Shown one piece after another: positions 21,501 to 35,500 of a stretch of 64,000 nt of DNA. Origin of the DNA: Hyaloperonospora brassicae (lineage: Eukaryota; Oomycota; Peronosporomycetes; Peronosporales; Peronosporaceae); contig CANTFL010000389.1 in the NCBI GenBank assembly GCA_947650285.1, forward strand, positions 124,001-188,000, read 5' to 3'. The translations under genes and the position numbers were made by a program. Under the pieces are notes generated by a model. The model had not been told where the DNA came from and ran no database searches. It was given only the letters and a program-made list of their open reading frames with translations. Numbering within the stretch: position 1 is the stretch's first letter; each line of letters begins with the position of its first letter.

Positions 21501-24000
21501 AGAATTTAACGCTAAGAACTTTTGCAAAATAGCGGTACACTTTATCAGTATGTGATTTAGAGGCCGATTAAGGATAAGTTTGCGCTTTAAAGCATTGCTA
21601 TAAGTTGATGATCCATGCATGTTTGCGCAAAACTGTAGACTTCATTATTCGAGCACTGAGTCGAGGATATCTTTTTACTGCCCGTATCATGCAGCTATAT
21701 CGACACCAGAACCGCATAAATGAGGTCCGTGAGTGCAATTCTTTTGTCGGAAAAATATATGTAAGTCGTTGTCGTAAATTGTTTGGCCAGAGCGGTGTCA
21801 ACCGAAAAAATTACGGTATATATGATGCGTTTGTTTGTAATTGAAATGGTATGGATGGCCAAATATTTGTGGTATGGATGATGGACTACCTTATCGAATT
21901 CGTAAGGAGCTTATCTCGCACAGTCTTTGCGCCTATTATTCAGTCATTTCTCCATCACGGCCGATAAAATGAACATCAACTTAATTTGGTATACTCTTGA
22001 ATAAGAACTTACACTTTGTATAATCGATTCATATCGTTACCCGATCTCAGTTTGTGATCAATGATTTAAAGACCACGGGGGTGAGAGACGTTACATTTCT
22101 GGATCGTTAATTATTTAGGTTAATGCATCGAACAATGTCCAAGAGAAAGTATTGCTGTATTTTCAGCCTTTTACTTTTCCTCACGTATGGCTATCTCATC
22201 TTATCTGAAAATTTATAGCGTTTCATCATCCGCCATACTAAAATAGCGAGATAAAGGGCGCATTTGTTGACACTGTTCAAGCTACAAACACTGAGTACAG
22301 TGTAAGTAAGTATTGCGATACCTCACGCTCACTGTAATAGGCAAATGATAAATTATCGGATCCCATTGTCTGTAACATATATATGTAACTGTAGACAGGA
22401 CGAGTTCGTCAATATTAATTATCATTGAAGATTTGATTTCAATCGTAATTTTAAATTTCTCATTTAATTACTAGAACGATATAGCTTAACATCGCGTGTA
22501 GTTTCTACAAAAAATGGGTTTGGACTAGCTTGTGTCATACAAGTCTTGCAAGAAACAACATATAAATAATGGACGAAGGTAACAGTGCGGAAGTGGCTAG
22601 TAATATAGTTCGGATGTGCCCGGTTTAACATAAAATATAGCATAAAAGAGAGAAAACAAGATGGAGACACAGCATTCAAGTTTGAAAGGCGTGGAGAAGA
22701 CGATTTGATGCATGCAAAAAGTCTACTTATGTTTTGTGTGTTGCCTGCACACTGACATAGTAGATGGCACGAGTGTCATGCAAGCTACACTTTAGAACTA
22801 CAGGCCACACATAGTCAAAAGACTAGGTGTCGGGAGAAAGGAGCGAACTAAAACAACGGAGCAGGGCGTATGCATGCGTTTATGTGCATGGAGTGGCGAC
22901 TTGAAAACTGGGCCGGGTCTCGAATGTCATAGTCGTCATTAGACGTACACCACCAATTTGATCTGTGCCAAATTTTCACGTGTGCGAGGCAATCGAATGA
23001 TTGGAATAGAAGACAGATGACTGTCATACAACAATGAAGTACCAGAATGTTTGTCACTTTGGCCAAAGCTGAGTGAAAGAGTTACACCGGCAACAATAGA
23101 ATGGAATTTGATGGTCAAAGGGTGTACTTTGAAACGACGCCGAGGAATATATGAAGAATGGATCTTACTACCCGCAATCGTATTCAGGACACCAGTACTG
23201 CTGCACCCCACGCGTTGCTATCAATCTTACCCAATGTGAAGTGTGCGATGTGTACCGAAAGACTATAGCTGAACGGACGACTAACAAATGGAAATTTATG
23301 TACTACGTTATAGTAGCACACTTGTCATTCATTTACACCTCAAATAACGTCAGAACGCTACAACAATCGGAAAATTGCGTCCAGGACGACGATCCATGGC
23401 GTGCCTTATGCGTTGTAGGTAGACCGTTATTGAGGTGCTCGCAGTGTCAGTAGTAGAAGAGGAATGGAGTACTCTTTTATGGTCTATATATGCTTTTTGC
23501 CATCAATGCTCTTACTAGTCAAAGAAGCAGCAAGTTGTACCCAGAGCATCAATAATCTGGCCGTTGATACAAGCGTTTAGACGTCAAGGCTCGTTCAAAA
23601 CATCGAGGTGGTATAATATGTGAAATTGTACTGTTTTAGATGCCACACCATCGATTTTGTCGTGCTTGAGCTAGTAATGCAATATAGCGAAGGATTGGAT
23701 TCGTTGCAAAAACATGCGCGGACATCGATGGCAGCGTAAGTAGTCTTTCGAGTACATTGCTAACGAGAGTGATTTTAGGTGAGGAAAAAGACGGAATACT
23801 GCCGCGAGTAGAGGTAATATCTGTTGCTATTTGGTACGTCAATAGTGCAGATCTTTCGGCTGCTTAGCATGAAACCCTCGTTTTGATATTCTCTATGTGC
23901 CCAATTCACGAAGCGTATATCTAGCAAAAGCAACTACTTAATGCCTATGAAATATCGTAGGTGCTGGAGATGTCTCACCTACCGTTGCATGGTCATTTAT
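18561..24000. other. AT-rich spacer, no gene seen
   Basis: Low-GC sequence, with only short chance ORFs. I find nothing I can support. The last few hundred bases become less AT-rich as the CPT2-like gene approaches. Confidence 0.5.
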
Positions 24001-24621
24001 GGCAGGAGGGAAAGCGCAGTCAGAAAGTATCGAATATAAAATTCAAATTTTTCTTGTAACCATCCTACACTGCAATACGTCACGATGTTTTACTCGCTTG
24101 TACCGACATCAAATGTTGTCGACCGCCGCGATCATTGAATGTGATAATGGCCACACAGAGGCTTTAGACACAAAAAAGAAGAGTGAGACATGGGAGAACT
24201 CCCAACACACCTCTTTCTGCTCACCACCGATCATAGCTGCGCGCAGTGCACCACCGCGTCAAGTGATTGTGTACACGCGTCTCATTCTACCAATTACTGT
24301 CAAACACACTTCTTTTGCCGCTACAATACGCACATCGAGTGCTGCAAGTTGGCGCATTTCTTTTCTTGCGAAACGGTTTACAGCAAGTTTTGTCTCCCGC
24401 TGTGTACATTGCATCCTCTCTCAACACCGCCGTATGAACGCCACAGTACACTTACACCGAAATTTACAGTCAGCAACGTTTCGAAATGTCAACTATCTGT
24501 CGTCGGCGACGGCTGTTTTTCTTTCTGTCTCACAGGTCGTTTCCCGTGAGGTTTTTCAGATCTTTTCGACGTGGACACGCCGCCCCCAGAAGGACCGTCA
24601 CTCTGCGATTTCCGCGCCACA
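24001..24621 (+). promoter_or_regulatory. 5' flank of CPT2-like gene
   Basis: Open in several frames but with no recognisable protein; most likely promoter and 5' UTR. Composition shifts abruptly to GC-rich at about 24570. Confidence 0.4.
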
Positions 24622-26538
24622 ATGCTCCGCCCGCGCGCGCGCGCGTCTCGCGCCTTCTCGCAGCTCCGCGACTACGTGCACGAGACGATCATCCCGACGT
24701 TCCACTTTCAGAAGAGTCTGCCCCGTCTGCCGATCCCCAAACTCGAAGACTCGCTCGCGCGCTACCTTTTGGCCCTCGAGCCGGTCGTGACGCGGCCGCA
24801 ACTCGCCGAGTCGGCGCGCGCCGTACGCGCATTCCAACACGGCGTGGGCCCTGATCTCCAGCGAGCGCTGGTGGCGCGCGACGTGTCGCAGCCGCACACG
24901 TCGTACATCAACCAATGGTGGCTCGACATGTACTTGACGGACCGCCAGCCGTTGCCCGGCAACTTCAACCCGCAAGTGAAACTGAAGATGGACCCCGTGG
25001 CAGCTAAAAATAGCCAAAGTCAACGCGCGGCGTCGTTGATTGCGTCATCTGTGCGCGTGTACCGGACGTTGCGCGATGGGCACTTTCAGCCAGATATCTT
25101 TCACACCAATGCGACTGTGACGACCACGACACGTGCGTTTGACTACTATTGCAAACTCTTGCCGGAACGCGTGAGTTTCTATGGCGCAGCTGCGTTGGGC
25201 GCGTACCCGTTAGACATGTCGCAGTACAAACACCTGTTTGGCAGCACGCGAGTGCCCAAACGAGGCCGCGATGCGCTTCAGATTGCACCGACGGCACCCA
25301 AGCACGTCGTTGTGCAGCGGGGAACCAAGTTCTATACCTTTGACGTGCTCACGGATCGTGGCGACGCGGTCAGTGAGGAGCAGATTTTGGCCAACATTGA
25401 GGCCATCTTGGCCGAGCCATTGGCTACACCGTCAGACGAGGCAGTAGGGGTAGGACTGCTGACAACGTTACATCGCGACGCTTGGGCGGACGCCCGGCTC
25501 AAACTGGAAACGACAGATGGAGTGAATCAGAAATCCTTGGAGGTGATTGACCGTGCCCTTTTTATGGTGTGTCTCGAGCACCAGGCGCCTGCAACGCCCG
25601 AAGAAGTGAGTCGCACGTTTTTGACGGGCGATGGCAGCAATCACTGGTTCGACAAGAGTTTCCAACTACTTGTTGCGGCAAACGGTACGGCGTCCGTGAC
25701 CTTTGAGCACGCGTGGGGCGACGGGATCGCCGTGCTGCGCTACATTAATGAATTGTACAATGACAGTGTGAAGTATCCAGTCGTGAAAGCCAATTGCCAC
25801 GGAAAAGTCCGTGAACTTGTGTGGAACATTAGTGGCGAGATGCAAAATGTTTTGAAAAAAGCCAAGACAGAGTATAAAAAGTGGATGTCAAAGTTGCTGA
25901 TCGCGTGTGCCGAAACGCCCGTTACGCGCGCGGTTGGCAAGCAATACAATATTGGAACAGACGGCCTCATGCAGATGACGATTCAGTTGGCCCACTTTAA
26001 ACTCCACGAGAAGTTTGTGGCGACGTATGAGAGTGCCAGTACCGCTGCATTTAAGCATGGACGGACAGAGACCGTGCGTAGCTGTACGAACGAGGCGGTG
26101 AACTTTGTGCACAAGATGGTTGATGCCTCTAGCTCCGATACCGAACGAGTCAATGCTCTGCGTGCGGCTGTAGCGAAGCACAGTGAACTGACGAAGAACG
26201 CTGTGATGGGCCAAGGATTTGACCGCCATTTGTTTGCGCTACGAGCAATGGCAGAGTTACAGAACATGGACGTGCCTGAATTCTATACGCTTCCAGCACA
26301 TCAGGTAATGAACAAGATCATCTTGTCGACCAGTACGCTGTCAAGCCCAGCACTAGAAGGTGGAAGTTTTGGTCCTGTCAATGACGAGTGCTACGGCATT
26401 GGCTACGGCATTGAGAAAGAAGGATCGGCGTTCCAGCTCTCCAGCTACCGCCAAGACATTTCGCAGCTGAAGGATCTGCTCGTTGAGAGTATGGTTGACT
26501 TGGAGCGCCTGCTAGCAGACACGGCGCCCAAGAAGTAG
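24622..26538 (+). CDS. CPT2: Carnitine O-acyltransferase, CPT2-like
   Basis: A single exon of 638 aa. I choose the ATG at 24622 because it starts MLRPRARASRAF, an Arg/Ala/Ser-rich presequence suited to mitochondrial import; the frame is open 17 codons further up. Family hallmarks of choline/carnitine acyltransferases are present: QWWLDMYLTDRQPLPGNFNP near residue 97; the catalytic His363 in FEHAWGDGIAVLRY; and the STS motif at residues 569-571 (LSTSTLSSPAL) followed by GYGIGY-type glycines. FEHxWGDGVAVLR and STSTLSSPA are those of CPT2 rather than CrAT or CPT1, and there are no N-terminal membrane segments. The expected role is transfer of long-chain acyl groups from carnitine to CoA in the mitochondrial matrix for beta-oxidation. 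It is the only intact gene in the 22 kb spacer. Confidence 0.93.
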   Translation: MLRPRARASRAFSQLRDYVHETIIPTFHFQKSLPRLPIPKLEDSLARYLLALEPVVTRPQLAESARAVRAFQHGVGPDLQRALVARDVSQPHTSYINQWWLDMYLTDRQPLPGNFNPQVKLKMDPVAAKNSQSQRAASLIASSVRVYRTLRDGHFQPDIFHTNATVTTTTRAFDYYCKLLPERVSFYGAAALGAYPLDMSQYKHLFGSTRVPKRGRDALQIAPTAPKHVVVQRGTKFYTFDVLTDRGDAVSEEQILANIEAILAEPLATPSDEAVGVGLLTTLHRDAWADARLKLETTDGVNQKSLEVIDRALFMVCLEHQAPATPEEVSRTFLTGDGSNHWFDKSFQLLVAANGTASVTFEHAWGDGIAVLRYINELYNDSVKYPVVKANCHGKVRELVWNISGEMQNVLKKAKTEYKKWMSKLLIACAETPVTRAVGKQYNIGTDGLMQMTIQLAHFKLHEKFVATYESASTAAFKHGRTETVRSCTNEAVNFVHKMVDASSSDTERVNALRAAVAKHSELTKNAVMGQGFDRHLFALRAMAELQNMDVPEFYTLPAHQVMNKIILSTSTLSSPALEGGSFGPVNDECYGIGYGIEKEGSAFQLSSYRQDISQLKDLLVESMVDLERLLADTAPKK

Positions 26539-29500
26539 ATTGTGGCTTGGCCTATATTGATTTGCGAACATGCATGCTCTGTGTTTCGGAGTCGTTGTAA
26601 CGGATTGCATGCTTACAATAATTGTGAGTACTGTTTTCAGCAATGGTCGGTATTGCACCGTTCCATCTTGTCGATGTGGGTGTATAGTACTCAATCTCGT
26701 ATGGACAGGTTCGTTTCGATGATGTGCCGTCGCCGGACTCTTGCGTAGCTAATGCCGATGCAAACAGGCTGAGATGCAAAATGGACGCACGCACAGGACG
26801 ATATAGTAACCAATGGATGTAATCTCGGCGAAGTACGTGCGTTGCGCGCTACCATGTCGTTGCAAGAGCTAGCACGTTGTAATGGCTACAAGTGGTGCTT
26901 GGCATGAGTGCGCGGTCACGGGAACACACAATTAGAGGAGCTCTGTTGCAAATTTTTCCGTCTGTACAGAAGACTGTGAAAGCAGAATGATGAAAAATTA
27001 TGCGATAGGTCGTTGTCGCAACCACATCACACATATGCGACTGAAGTCGACTGAAGTCGATTGAAATAGTAGGAATAACATCAGCAAGCAGCAATGCTGC
27101 TGAATCATACTCAAGCTGCAGGTCGAGCTCCAAAAGTACCATTTTTTGCTTCAGTTGCTTGCAACTAGATTACGAAAGCAAAGGTATAACTTGACTCTTA
27201 CACGCCGTACTGACATTTTCGAGCATCGAATGAAGTTCGCAGCGACACTGTCTCACGCAAGCCATGGTCGATTACGTCAAATGCATACCAGATCGGTATA
27301 GCATGCAGCTCTGACGCTGTCGATGATGTTGTGATAATATAACAATCGTCAGATGTTTGGACATGTTGGCACCATTCGACCTTACAGGCACGTATAGGCC
27401 GCGTGTAGTCGGCATGCGTGATGATGTACACGTAATGAAAACGCGTCTAGTAGTAAGCGCTTATCCGTCATCAGGACCAAAGTGCGTTTCTTCATGCACA
27501 ACTTTGTTACAACGAAACTGAAGGGGCTCAAGTTCATGATGAAAGGTAGATACGATGATAAGTGTTGCTGCCGCAACATATTAAATGGCATTTATAATGT
27601 GTGACCATACCTTCAAATCTTGCAGTGTGCTATGAACAAAACGCCAGAGCCGCTATTGGAGATAATGGTGGGTTGAGGTATTGTTGATGCATGTTAGCTG
27701 TAACAAAAGCGTGAATACAAACGACTGGACTTGGACGGCGGGTCAAGTGGCCTACTAGCTCATAGCCTCAAGTTCATCATCACGTCGCCATTCGTCATAT
27801 AATGTCGATGGAAGCGATTGGCTTCATGTCGATTTGTGCGTGGCTTACTCGATAGAGCGTGTGTGCTTGACATGCGCTACAGGTGACATGTCGTGACCAC
27901 GTGCGAAAACGCTTTGATCGGCTTTGTGCAGCACGTCTATCTCGCACGCGGTAAGATACGGCTTTTAAAGTGGCAAGCATGTAGTTCCCATCGACCGAGC
28001 AGCAAACATGAGGAATACAAGACAAGTTTGGTCGATCATTTGTAATTAAGTTCCAGGTGTTTTAGCATTATACAGGAGAGTCATCATCTCGTCCGTGTCA
28101 AGATGAACAGCACATTAGCGTTTCTTACACACATGATGGCTGCTCATGCACGGATTGAAAAGAGACATACGTGCGGCCCAAAGTTCGGTGAACTTATCGA
28201 TCCTTTCTTCGCATAGAACTTTGTCTAATGCGCTTAACTGTACCACTCTTTTGTAGTCGCAGAAGATCAATGACTTCTAATGTGCTCATTTTTGCCGTGG
28301 GAATTTATAACGCAAACGTGCTCAATACACTAGTGCGGCCCCCATACACTTTATTCGTCTCATTTTATCAACTCCAGTGAAGGATGATTATTGCTCGCAC
28401 AGGGCTCACACTTCTTCTACATGACACATGTTCTATCATGTGTTGCAGCGCCGTTAAAACCGCCTAATGTTTCCAGTTCTGTGGCTTGAAGCTGTTCAAT
28501 CTACCAGCAATGCGCATAATGTCATTCCGTGGCCCTATCGCCAATGTAGCGACAAAATTATACTGGCGACAACGGAGACCGTATCTACCAGCATGGAGAG
28601 CTGACCGGTCTTTGACTGTTCTGCGCGCTACGGCCAAGAAGCTTTGCACGTACCTTTTATATTCCGCCTAGCACTTCTTTAAATCGGATATAAATAACGA
28701 AGTATATGTGAATATGATCTAGGCTGAAACGACCGCGGACGTCCTTGAGAATGGGTGATCGGGCGGTAAGACAGAGCACCAAAATCGTCAAAAACATGCA
28801 TTAGACAAGTTTTTACTCGTGAATTTCCTAAAAGCACGCTTTAGTGACGATAGAGAAGTAGATCACTTGTTGTAAGATTCCACGAAAATTTACCCAATGA
28901 CACCTGTCTTTAAGCTCCGGGACATATTTGTCATTCGAGTTCGAGCTGCAGTTTGCAAAAAGTGATGGTCACAGTATTTATAGCTTTGACGCTCATAGTC
29001 TCTTTGCGGCTTACGTCACATGCATTACATGACGTCATCCACATATTCTGGCCTAGTTCAGCTGAGGCGAGACATGCAGAATGTGTAATTATGACGGATA
29101 AGTGTTATTCAATGTCATCTGCGAGAGTACTTTTTGTCTTACTGCGCTGATAGCTACAACACTGATGTCGGAAAATCTCCTTCTATAATAACATGGTCGT
29201 CGACTCTAAGTAAGTACGAGAGGACTAAAAAGCGGTGGACATTTTCGATTCGTCTTAAAAGATTTCCTTCGCGTCCAAAATCGCATAGATAGCTAAGACA
29301 CGCGCTTTCATGACACAACTTGACACAGCGAAGCTGATGATCCGCAATGTCTGATTTTAGCAATATTCCTAAGAAGTCAACGATCGAAGGATAATCCTTT
29401 AGCACAAACTCTTAAATAGTTTTAATATCGCCTACTGTGCATTCATTTTCATTGGATACTAAGGCAGTGGCTAGATCATGTCTTCAATTCTAAAAAACTA

Positions 29501-32500
29501 TTTTACTTATATCGCTGCCAAATTACAATGTTGTTTGGAGAAAAGAACTGGTGACGTCTTGGAGTACCTTCAGGCGATCAAAATACGCCATTAAGTGCTA
29601 TCACTACCTATTTTCTTACAAAAAATGCTTTTACAGTACAGCATTGATTGTTGTTGCAATTCGTCAATGCATATAACGGGGTGAAACTGTGACATAACAA
29701 GGCTATTAGTGTTCGTCAATACAAATACTCTGATAGTAGATAACGCATAACAGTGGTACTTATATTGTATATATAAGGATAAACAATGATCATTTCTTTT
29801 GGAGATCACGATGTTACAACGAAAAGATTGTCCAATTAATGAAAAATGTGTGCAACGGGTAAACGGTAGATAGTTGTAGTTCTTGCTTGTGTTGAGATTA
29901 TAGCATGGGAGGCCCAAAAATAGATATATAGAAAGTTTTGAATACAGCTCTCAATTTATTGCCTATTTACGGCCTCGAGGGAGGCCACTAGTTTCATCAG
30001 CATATACGTATGCATAAACATATGCGTCAACTACTTACACTATCGTCGATGCAGTCATGCATCCTCTTTGGGAATTGAAAAGCGCGAATGCCTGGTCACA
30101 TTTGAATAGCTCCTTAAAAGTTGGTGGCAGAAATGTGCAATAAATCAGATCTTCAGCTTTCGTATAGCATTATTCGTATAACATGAAAGATAGTTTTACA
30201 GACTGCCGCGAGTCAGACAAAAATCGATTAGTGACTGAATGAGTGTCGAAGCCAAGCTTGCACGCAGCTATTTACCAAATAAGTTTGTTTAGCGCTTATT
30301 AGTACCCGAGTAAAGTAGATGATGGCATTTAGCAGTTTTATAAACATAAGCAAAACTCCATATTAGGCTTCACCCGGGTGAAAAGTTTACTCATGCAACC
30401 GCGGTGGATACTAGAGTTCACCATGCATTCGAACGCACCATGTGATCGGTCAAGAAGTCTTAGTGGAGAGCATCGCAAAGAATCACATACAAATTGCTTA
30501 GAGCCTAACAACGCTACCATCCTGATACATATTTATATGATACTATCTGATTTAGAAATGTGGCGCCTAGTCGCCCAAGCTGTTGTCTCATTGTTGCATG
30601 TTGCGCTCAGCATGAAACGCGAACTACGTATACAGGTCCAGTCGAGTATGCGTTAACATTGTATCGACGAATGGAGTAGCTATTTAAAGGAATAGAGAGG
30701 CTAAAAAGCAGGTTTCTAATAGCTTCTCGTGCATTTTCGAAGGTAATATAAACTAATCACCCCAAAAAAAATTCCTGCAGCCGTAATGATTGACTTGATG
30801 CGTCCATACCATTTCATCAGAATCTTTTTACAATACAAGCATTACCACCACGATTTTCAACTACTAACGGCTGATCGAAAAGCCTCATTACTATGTTTTA
30901 ATAAATACAAACAGACCGCTTCCTGTATATGATAAAAAGGTTGAAGAGGCGACAAGTACGAAGTCGTTTTTGAAATCGACTCAAACCACAGATTCTGCGC
31001 TAGACATAACATGAAAGTGGATGACATTCGCGCTTTAGCTCGAGTGCAATATACGCTTATATAAATGTATTATATGTCAAGGGCTGTAAGTTACATCCGA
31101 TAAATGGTCCGAGTTGAAAAATATTTACAGTACAAGATACGTGAGAGTGGAGTAGATTGTATTAATGGACGACCACTTACAATTATTGAAACATCATGAT
31201 CACAATTGGTCTGTTATGTAAAGTCTGTACGCTGCGGCTTAACGTGATCTTTATTATATCAAATTAATCAATCATAAGATTAATTCTTAAACATAAAAAT
31301 TTCAAGTTTCTTCGTCTCGAGACATCATGAGTTATATATGTTAGGTCAATAAACGCTATATTTGTTTTTTCAGTTACATGAAAATGCCGTAGCATGCCAT
31401 CAGAAATCTATACAATTTACAGCAGCACTTATTTATGCCTAAATGCGCTGCTATTATTTTATCCTGATCCACTAGTGGCCGTCGTATCGACCTGTAGGAT
31501 ATATTTATGTATTTATAGACTGATATAGTAATCCTGAGCAAAAAAATGTGAGATATAAAAATGTCGCCTGGGATTACTGAAAATGACGATCAATCCTGAT
31601 AGGATCATGGACCAATTTTGCTTAATGGTGCTATATGCTTGCTGCAAAAGAATTTAAGCTAGGTAAGTGCCTATCCGGAATTACTTACACGTTAATGCAA
31701 GCCAAAGATGTTATGCATCTATGAAGGCTATCGTTCAAATACAACCATATATCATATCCAGTACAGACGCTTTAAAATATCCGGTTTGCGCTACCATTTC
31801 TATAAACGGTACGAATGGGCATTCACGATCAGTCATGAATAGTTCAAATATATATTGCTTTCACCGACATCAATGTTAGCGCTAAGTTTCGTTTTATTGA
31901 ACATCATGGACGGAAGAACTTCATGCGTTTCATTCGATATGCTTAAACTCTGATATCCACGCAAATGAGTATCTTTTGTACAGCAAATACCATACTAAGT
32001 TCAAGCCGCAATGATAACTATAGATGCTTTTTTCGACCGATACTAAACGTAAAACATTTATAGCGACGTGATACATCACACTATGATATGAATACAATAT
32101 GACAGGTCAATTATGTGCTTACGAGGATTTACTTGAATACGTCGTTTTGTAGATGGCGGTCGTCAGCTGCTAAACCGATATGTGGACTTGACGCGCATTA
32201 TATTATGCATTCAATTCCCATTTATCATTAATTAAGCGAGACATTTGTGCTTCGGTATCATCATAATCCTACCATACAAAGTTTATAATGTTCTTCGAAA
32301 TGCAAATGGTGGCCTTGTTAAGGCATTATTCTACTTGATCACATAAGACTAAGTAGAAACAAATCTATACATGCCGAGATACCTCATATAATGCATTAAG
32401 TCTGTCATTGCAACATGGACCATCGTAGACGATAGTTCATATGACTAGCATATGCATGCTTAGTTGATATCATCAAAGGTCTCCTAGCATTCTACATAAT

Positions 32501-35500
32501 CTATTCGTTCGTGTATCTCTTGCATCTTAAGCTATTCGACCCAATGCTATAGCTTTTTCATATGTCAATGCTGCTATTGTTGTATACTTGTATGCTCACA
32601 AATATAAGAGTTTGACGTGCTGATAGGTGGTAAAGCGAATCGACTACGTCATCAATTTTATTGCAATGAGGGCATTTCTTTGATATTTGAAAATGTTACA
32701 GGAGGTTTGCAGATTTAATAAAGCATAAGCTTTCGAAAAAACAGTTTGCACATAATAACGTGCCTCTCTCGTCTGTGACCAAACATAATATGTATAAAAG
32801 ATGCTCTTATCCACTTCACCCAAATTAGGAAATCATGCTTAGAACTTACTTGTAATTACAGACTTCATCTATTTTAAGGCGTCTTAGCTTTCCAAGCGAA
32901 GTAAGTACGGTAAGAAGAGTGTGCTTATATTCACTAGCCGAGGTAGATTACTGTATGTAACTGATTAGAGAAAAAATTACTTTACAGAAGGTTATTTCTC
33001 CATAACGTTGTTGCTTCTAGATCTTGCGTGTCTATGTTAGAAAAATAGGATGTAGGTTCAACACTTATGTAAGTGTATTCGTACGCTGATGTTGTTTGGA
33101 CTACACGAAACGTAATTTTTTTAATAAGTTGACGTGTTGTATGCAAGTAAAACTCCATTCAACCACCTCACTAAAGCTTTAAATAGTACGTCTGCTTGTA
33201 CCCATATGATAACATTAAAGTAAACGATATGCCCATTGCTCAATGTGACCCGTTTTATAGCGCATTAGACTCAAATATTAAATTTGATGCCTCGACAACT
33301 AACGTAGATTTGGTGCGCAGGCATACCCGCGAAATGTGGCGTCAAACTTTTGAAGGCTAAAGGAGGCGGACCAATGCCGACTCATAAACGTCAATTTAGG
33401 TTGGAGATCGTCTATTTATAGTTGGTTTGAAACACACAATATCCATCCATTTGTTATTCTGTGTTGCGTCAATACCATCTATCGTGACATAAAAATGACA
33501 AGGACGATGTCAAAATGACGTTAATTGACGGTAGGGGGCTCCAATTGTTCGCTCGATATTTGTCGTTGTTGCGTCGCAAGAGAAGGGAGTTCAGGCGCGA
33601 AATTATTTCTATGGAGACACTAATAATATTTGCCACATACACCTACGCAGCATTGGTTGATTCTGTATTAAACATAAGATGCACACCATAAGTTTAAGTG
33701 CGATTATAGATCATCATACACGACCAATTTGACAAGTCTCATGTCTTCTGGAACATTTGTAGAAGAGCAGCATAAAGCATAAATCATCGTACTACGCAGC
33801 GGGACGATCCAAAGTCTTACTCAGCACACTCCATATGGAAAAAAAAGAACGCTTTAATATTATGTAAATGCTTCTTATACAAGTTTCGTAACTATGATGC
33901 AAGTGTAAAGTTATAAATACTGCACAAAAATAAAGGGTGGGGTGTAGACATGTTATAAATAAGGTGCGTGCGACATTGCATAAAAAATGAGAGTCGAAGG
34001 CCTACTGATTTAATGCATTATGTACACCGTGCATTTAGAAGCACCAATAAAACATCGTTTGCATATTCAGAATATTCGGTTATATTATAACGACGTCAAG
34101 ATAAAGCTGGTAATGAATACAGAGCAACTTGAATTATTTGCGCTTTTACAGCCATATGTTAGATTGATATTGATAAGTGGATTATTTTTTAATTGATAAA
34201 CAAAAAGCAGAAGCGTCAATTTATTTATAAAATTACCAGAGATCGGGGATCGTTATATCTACGAATCAATCTTACGCGTTGTAACACTTATTACATATTG
34301 CACGTATGTTGTAGGTATTGATTCTGAGTACAGCAGCAACGATGTACTAGAATTGGTTTCGCGTAATGCGTGTGTTAGCGATGTAAATCGATATTTGATG
34401 TATCGTAACTAGTAAAGAATACCAGACACGTATTGTATGAGATAATAGGAAACTTTAAAAGCTCATTAATAAATGATAAGTACGCTTAATGATAGTCTTG
34501 AGTTTTGTAGTTTACATGTTAATAGTTAGAGTCGCTTCAACGCAATTTTTTTATTATCTGAACCAATTTATACAAGATTTCGTACAGCGCAACAGTAGCC
34601 ATCATTCTATAAGAAGGTATCGTAAATCACAATCTTATTATTTTTCATTCGGATCTTTTAAATTTAGGATTATCACTGAGAAACAATTTCTTGCTACATC
34701 CGGCGAATGAAGCCCCGGCGAAGGTGTAATTGAGATTCAAGGCCGGCACATAAAAGTCGGCGGCCGAAAATCCGGTCCACCAAAAATATAGTCTCGTCAA
34801 GTACGAGACTAAAGTTGAGGAGTCGGCACCGTATAAGGCTTGTCATGAGAGCCAGTAAATCACATTGCGGTGATGTTTTGGTCTTGACGGCTAAAAATTG
34901 GGTCCTTCCAATCGTCGGAACCGGCTTAACTTATTCGCTGCCGATCCAATGGAAATTAGACGGGACACTGTAATTTTAACCGTTGACGTATACTGCGTTG
35001 GCGACATGTAGAAGTGCATGTAGAGTCGGCTTCTACCTTTAATAGGAAGGCACATGATTGTGAGAAATAGAAGAAGCGGAGCTTGGACACGCTTTTCAGG
35101 AAGTGGATTCAGAAATGTGAATTAGTCAATATCCGCAACTAAACTCGAAGCGGCGATTGAAGTAGGAATGTCGTTTTTGCCGATGTATCATTCCATTTAA
35201 TTGAGTTAATTCTACAAACTCGTTGTTTTTGTGCGTTGAGCCAATATTATTATCGAATTAAGTAATCGATATGTCATTGATGGGTATGTGGCACAAAAAT
35301 TTCCCTCGAGTTGCTTTCAAAGCTTCTGGGTGCATCAGACTAATCATCAACGGCTGATGGTATTTAAAAAAAATTGAACATTATGTTTACGTGCTAGACG
35401 CGTTTAGAATCCGACCTGGGCCTGAACAGTGGCTAGTCATTATGCAAGGAAACACATTGTAAACCTCGATCTAAATGATAACCATCACAATACATAGATT

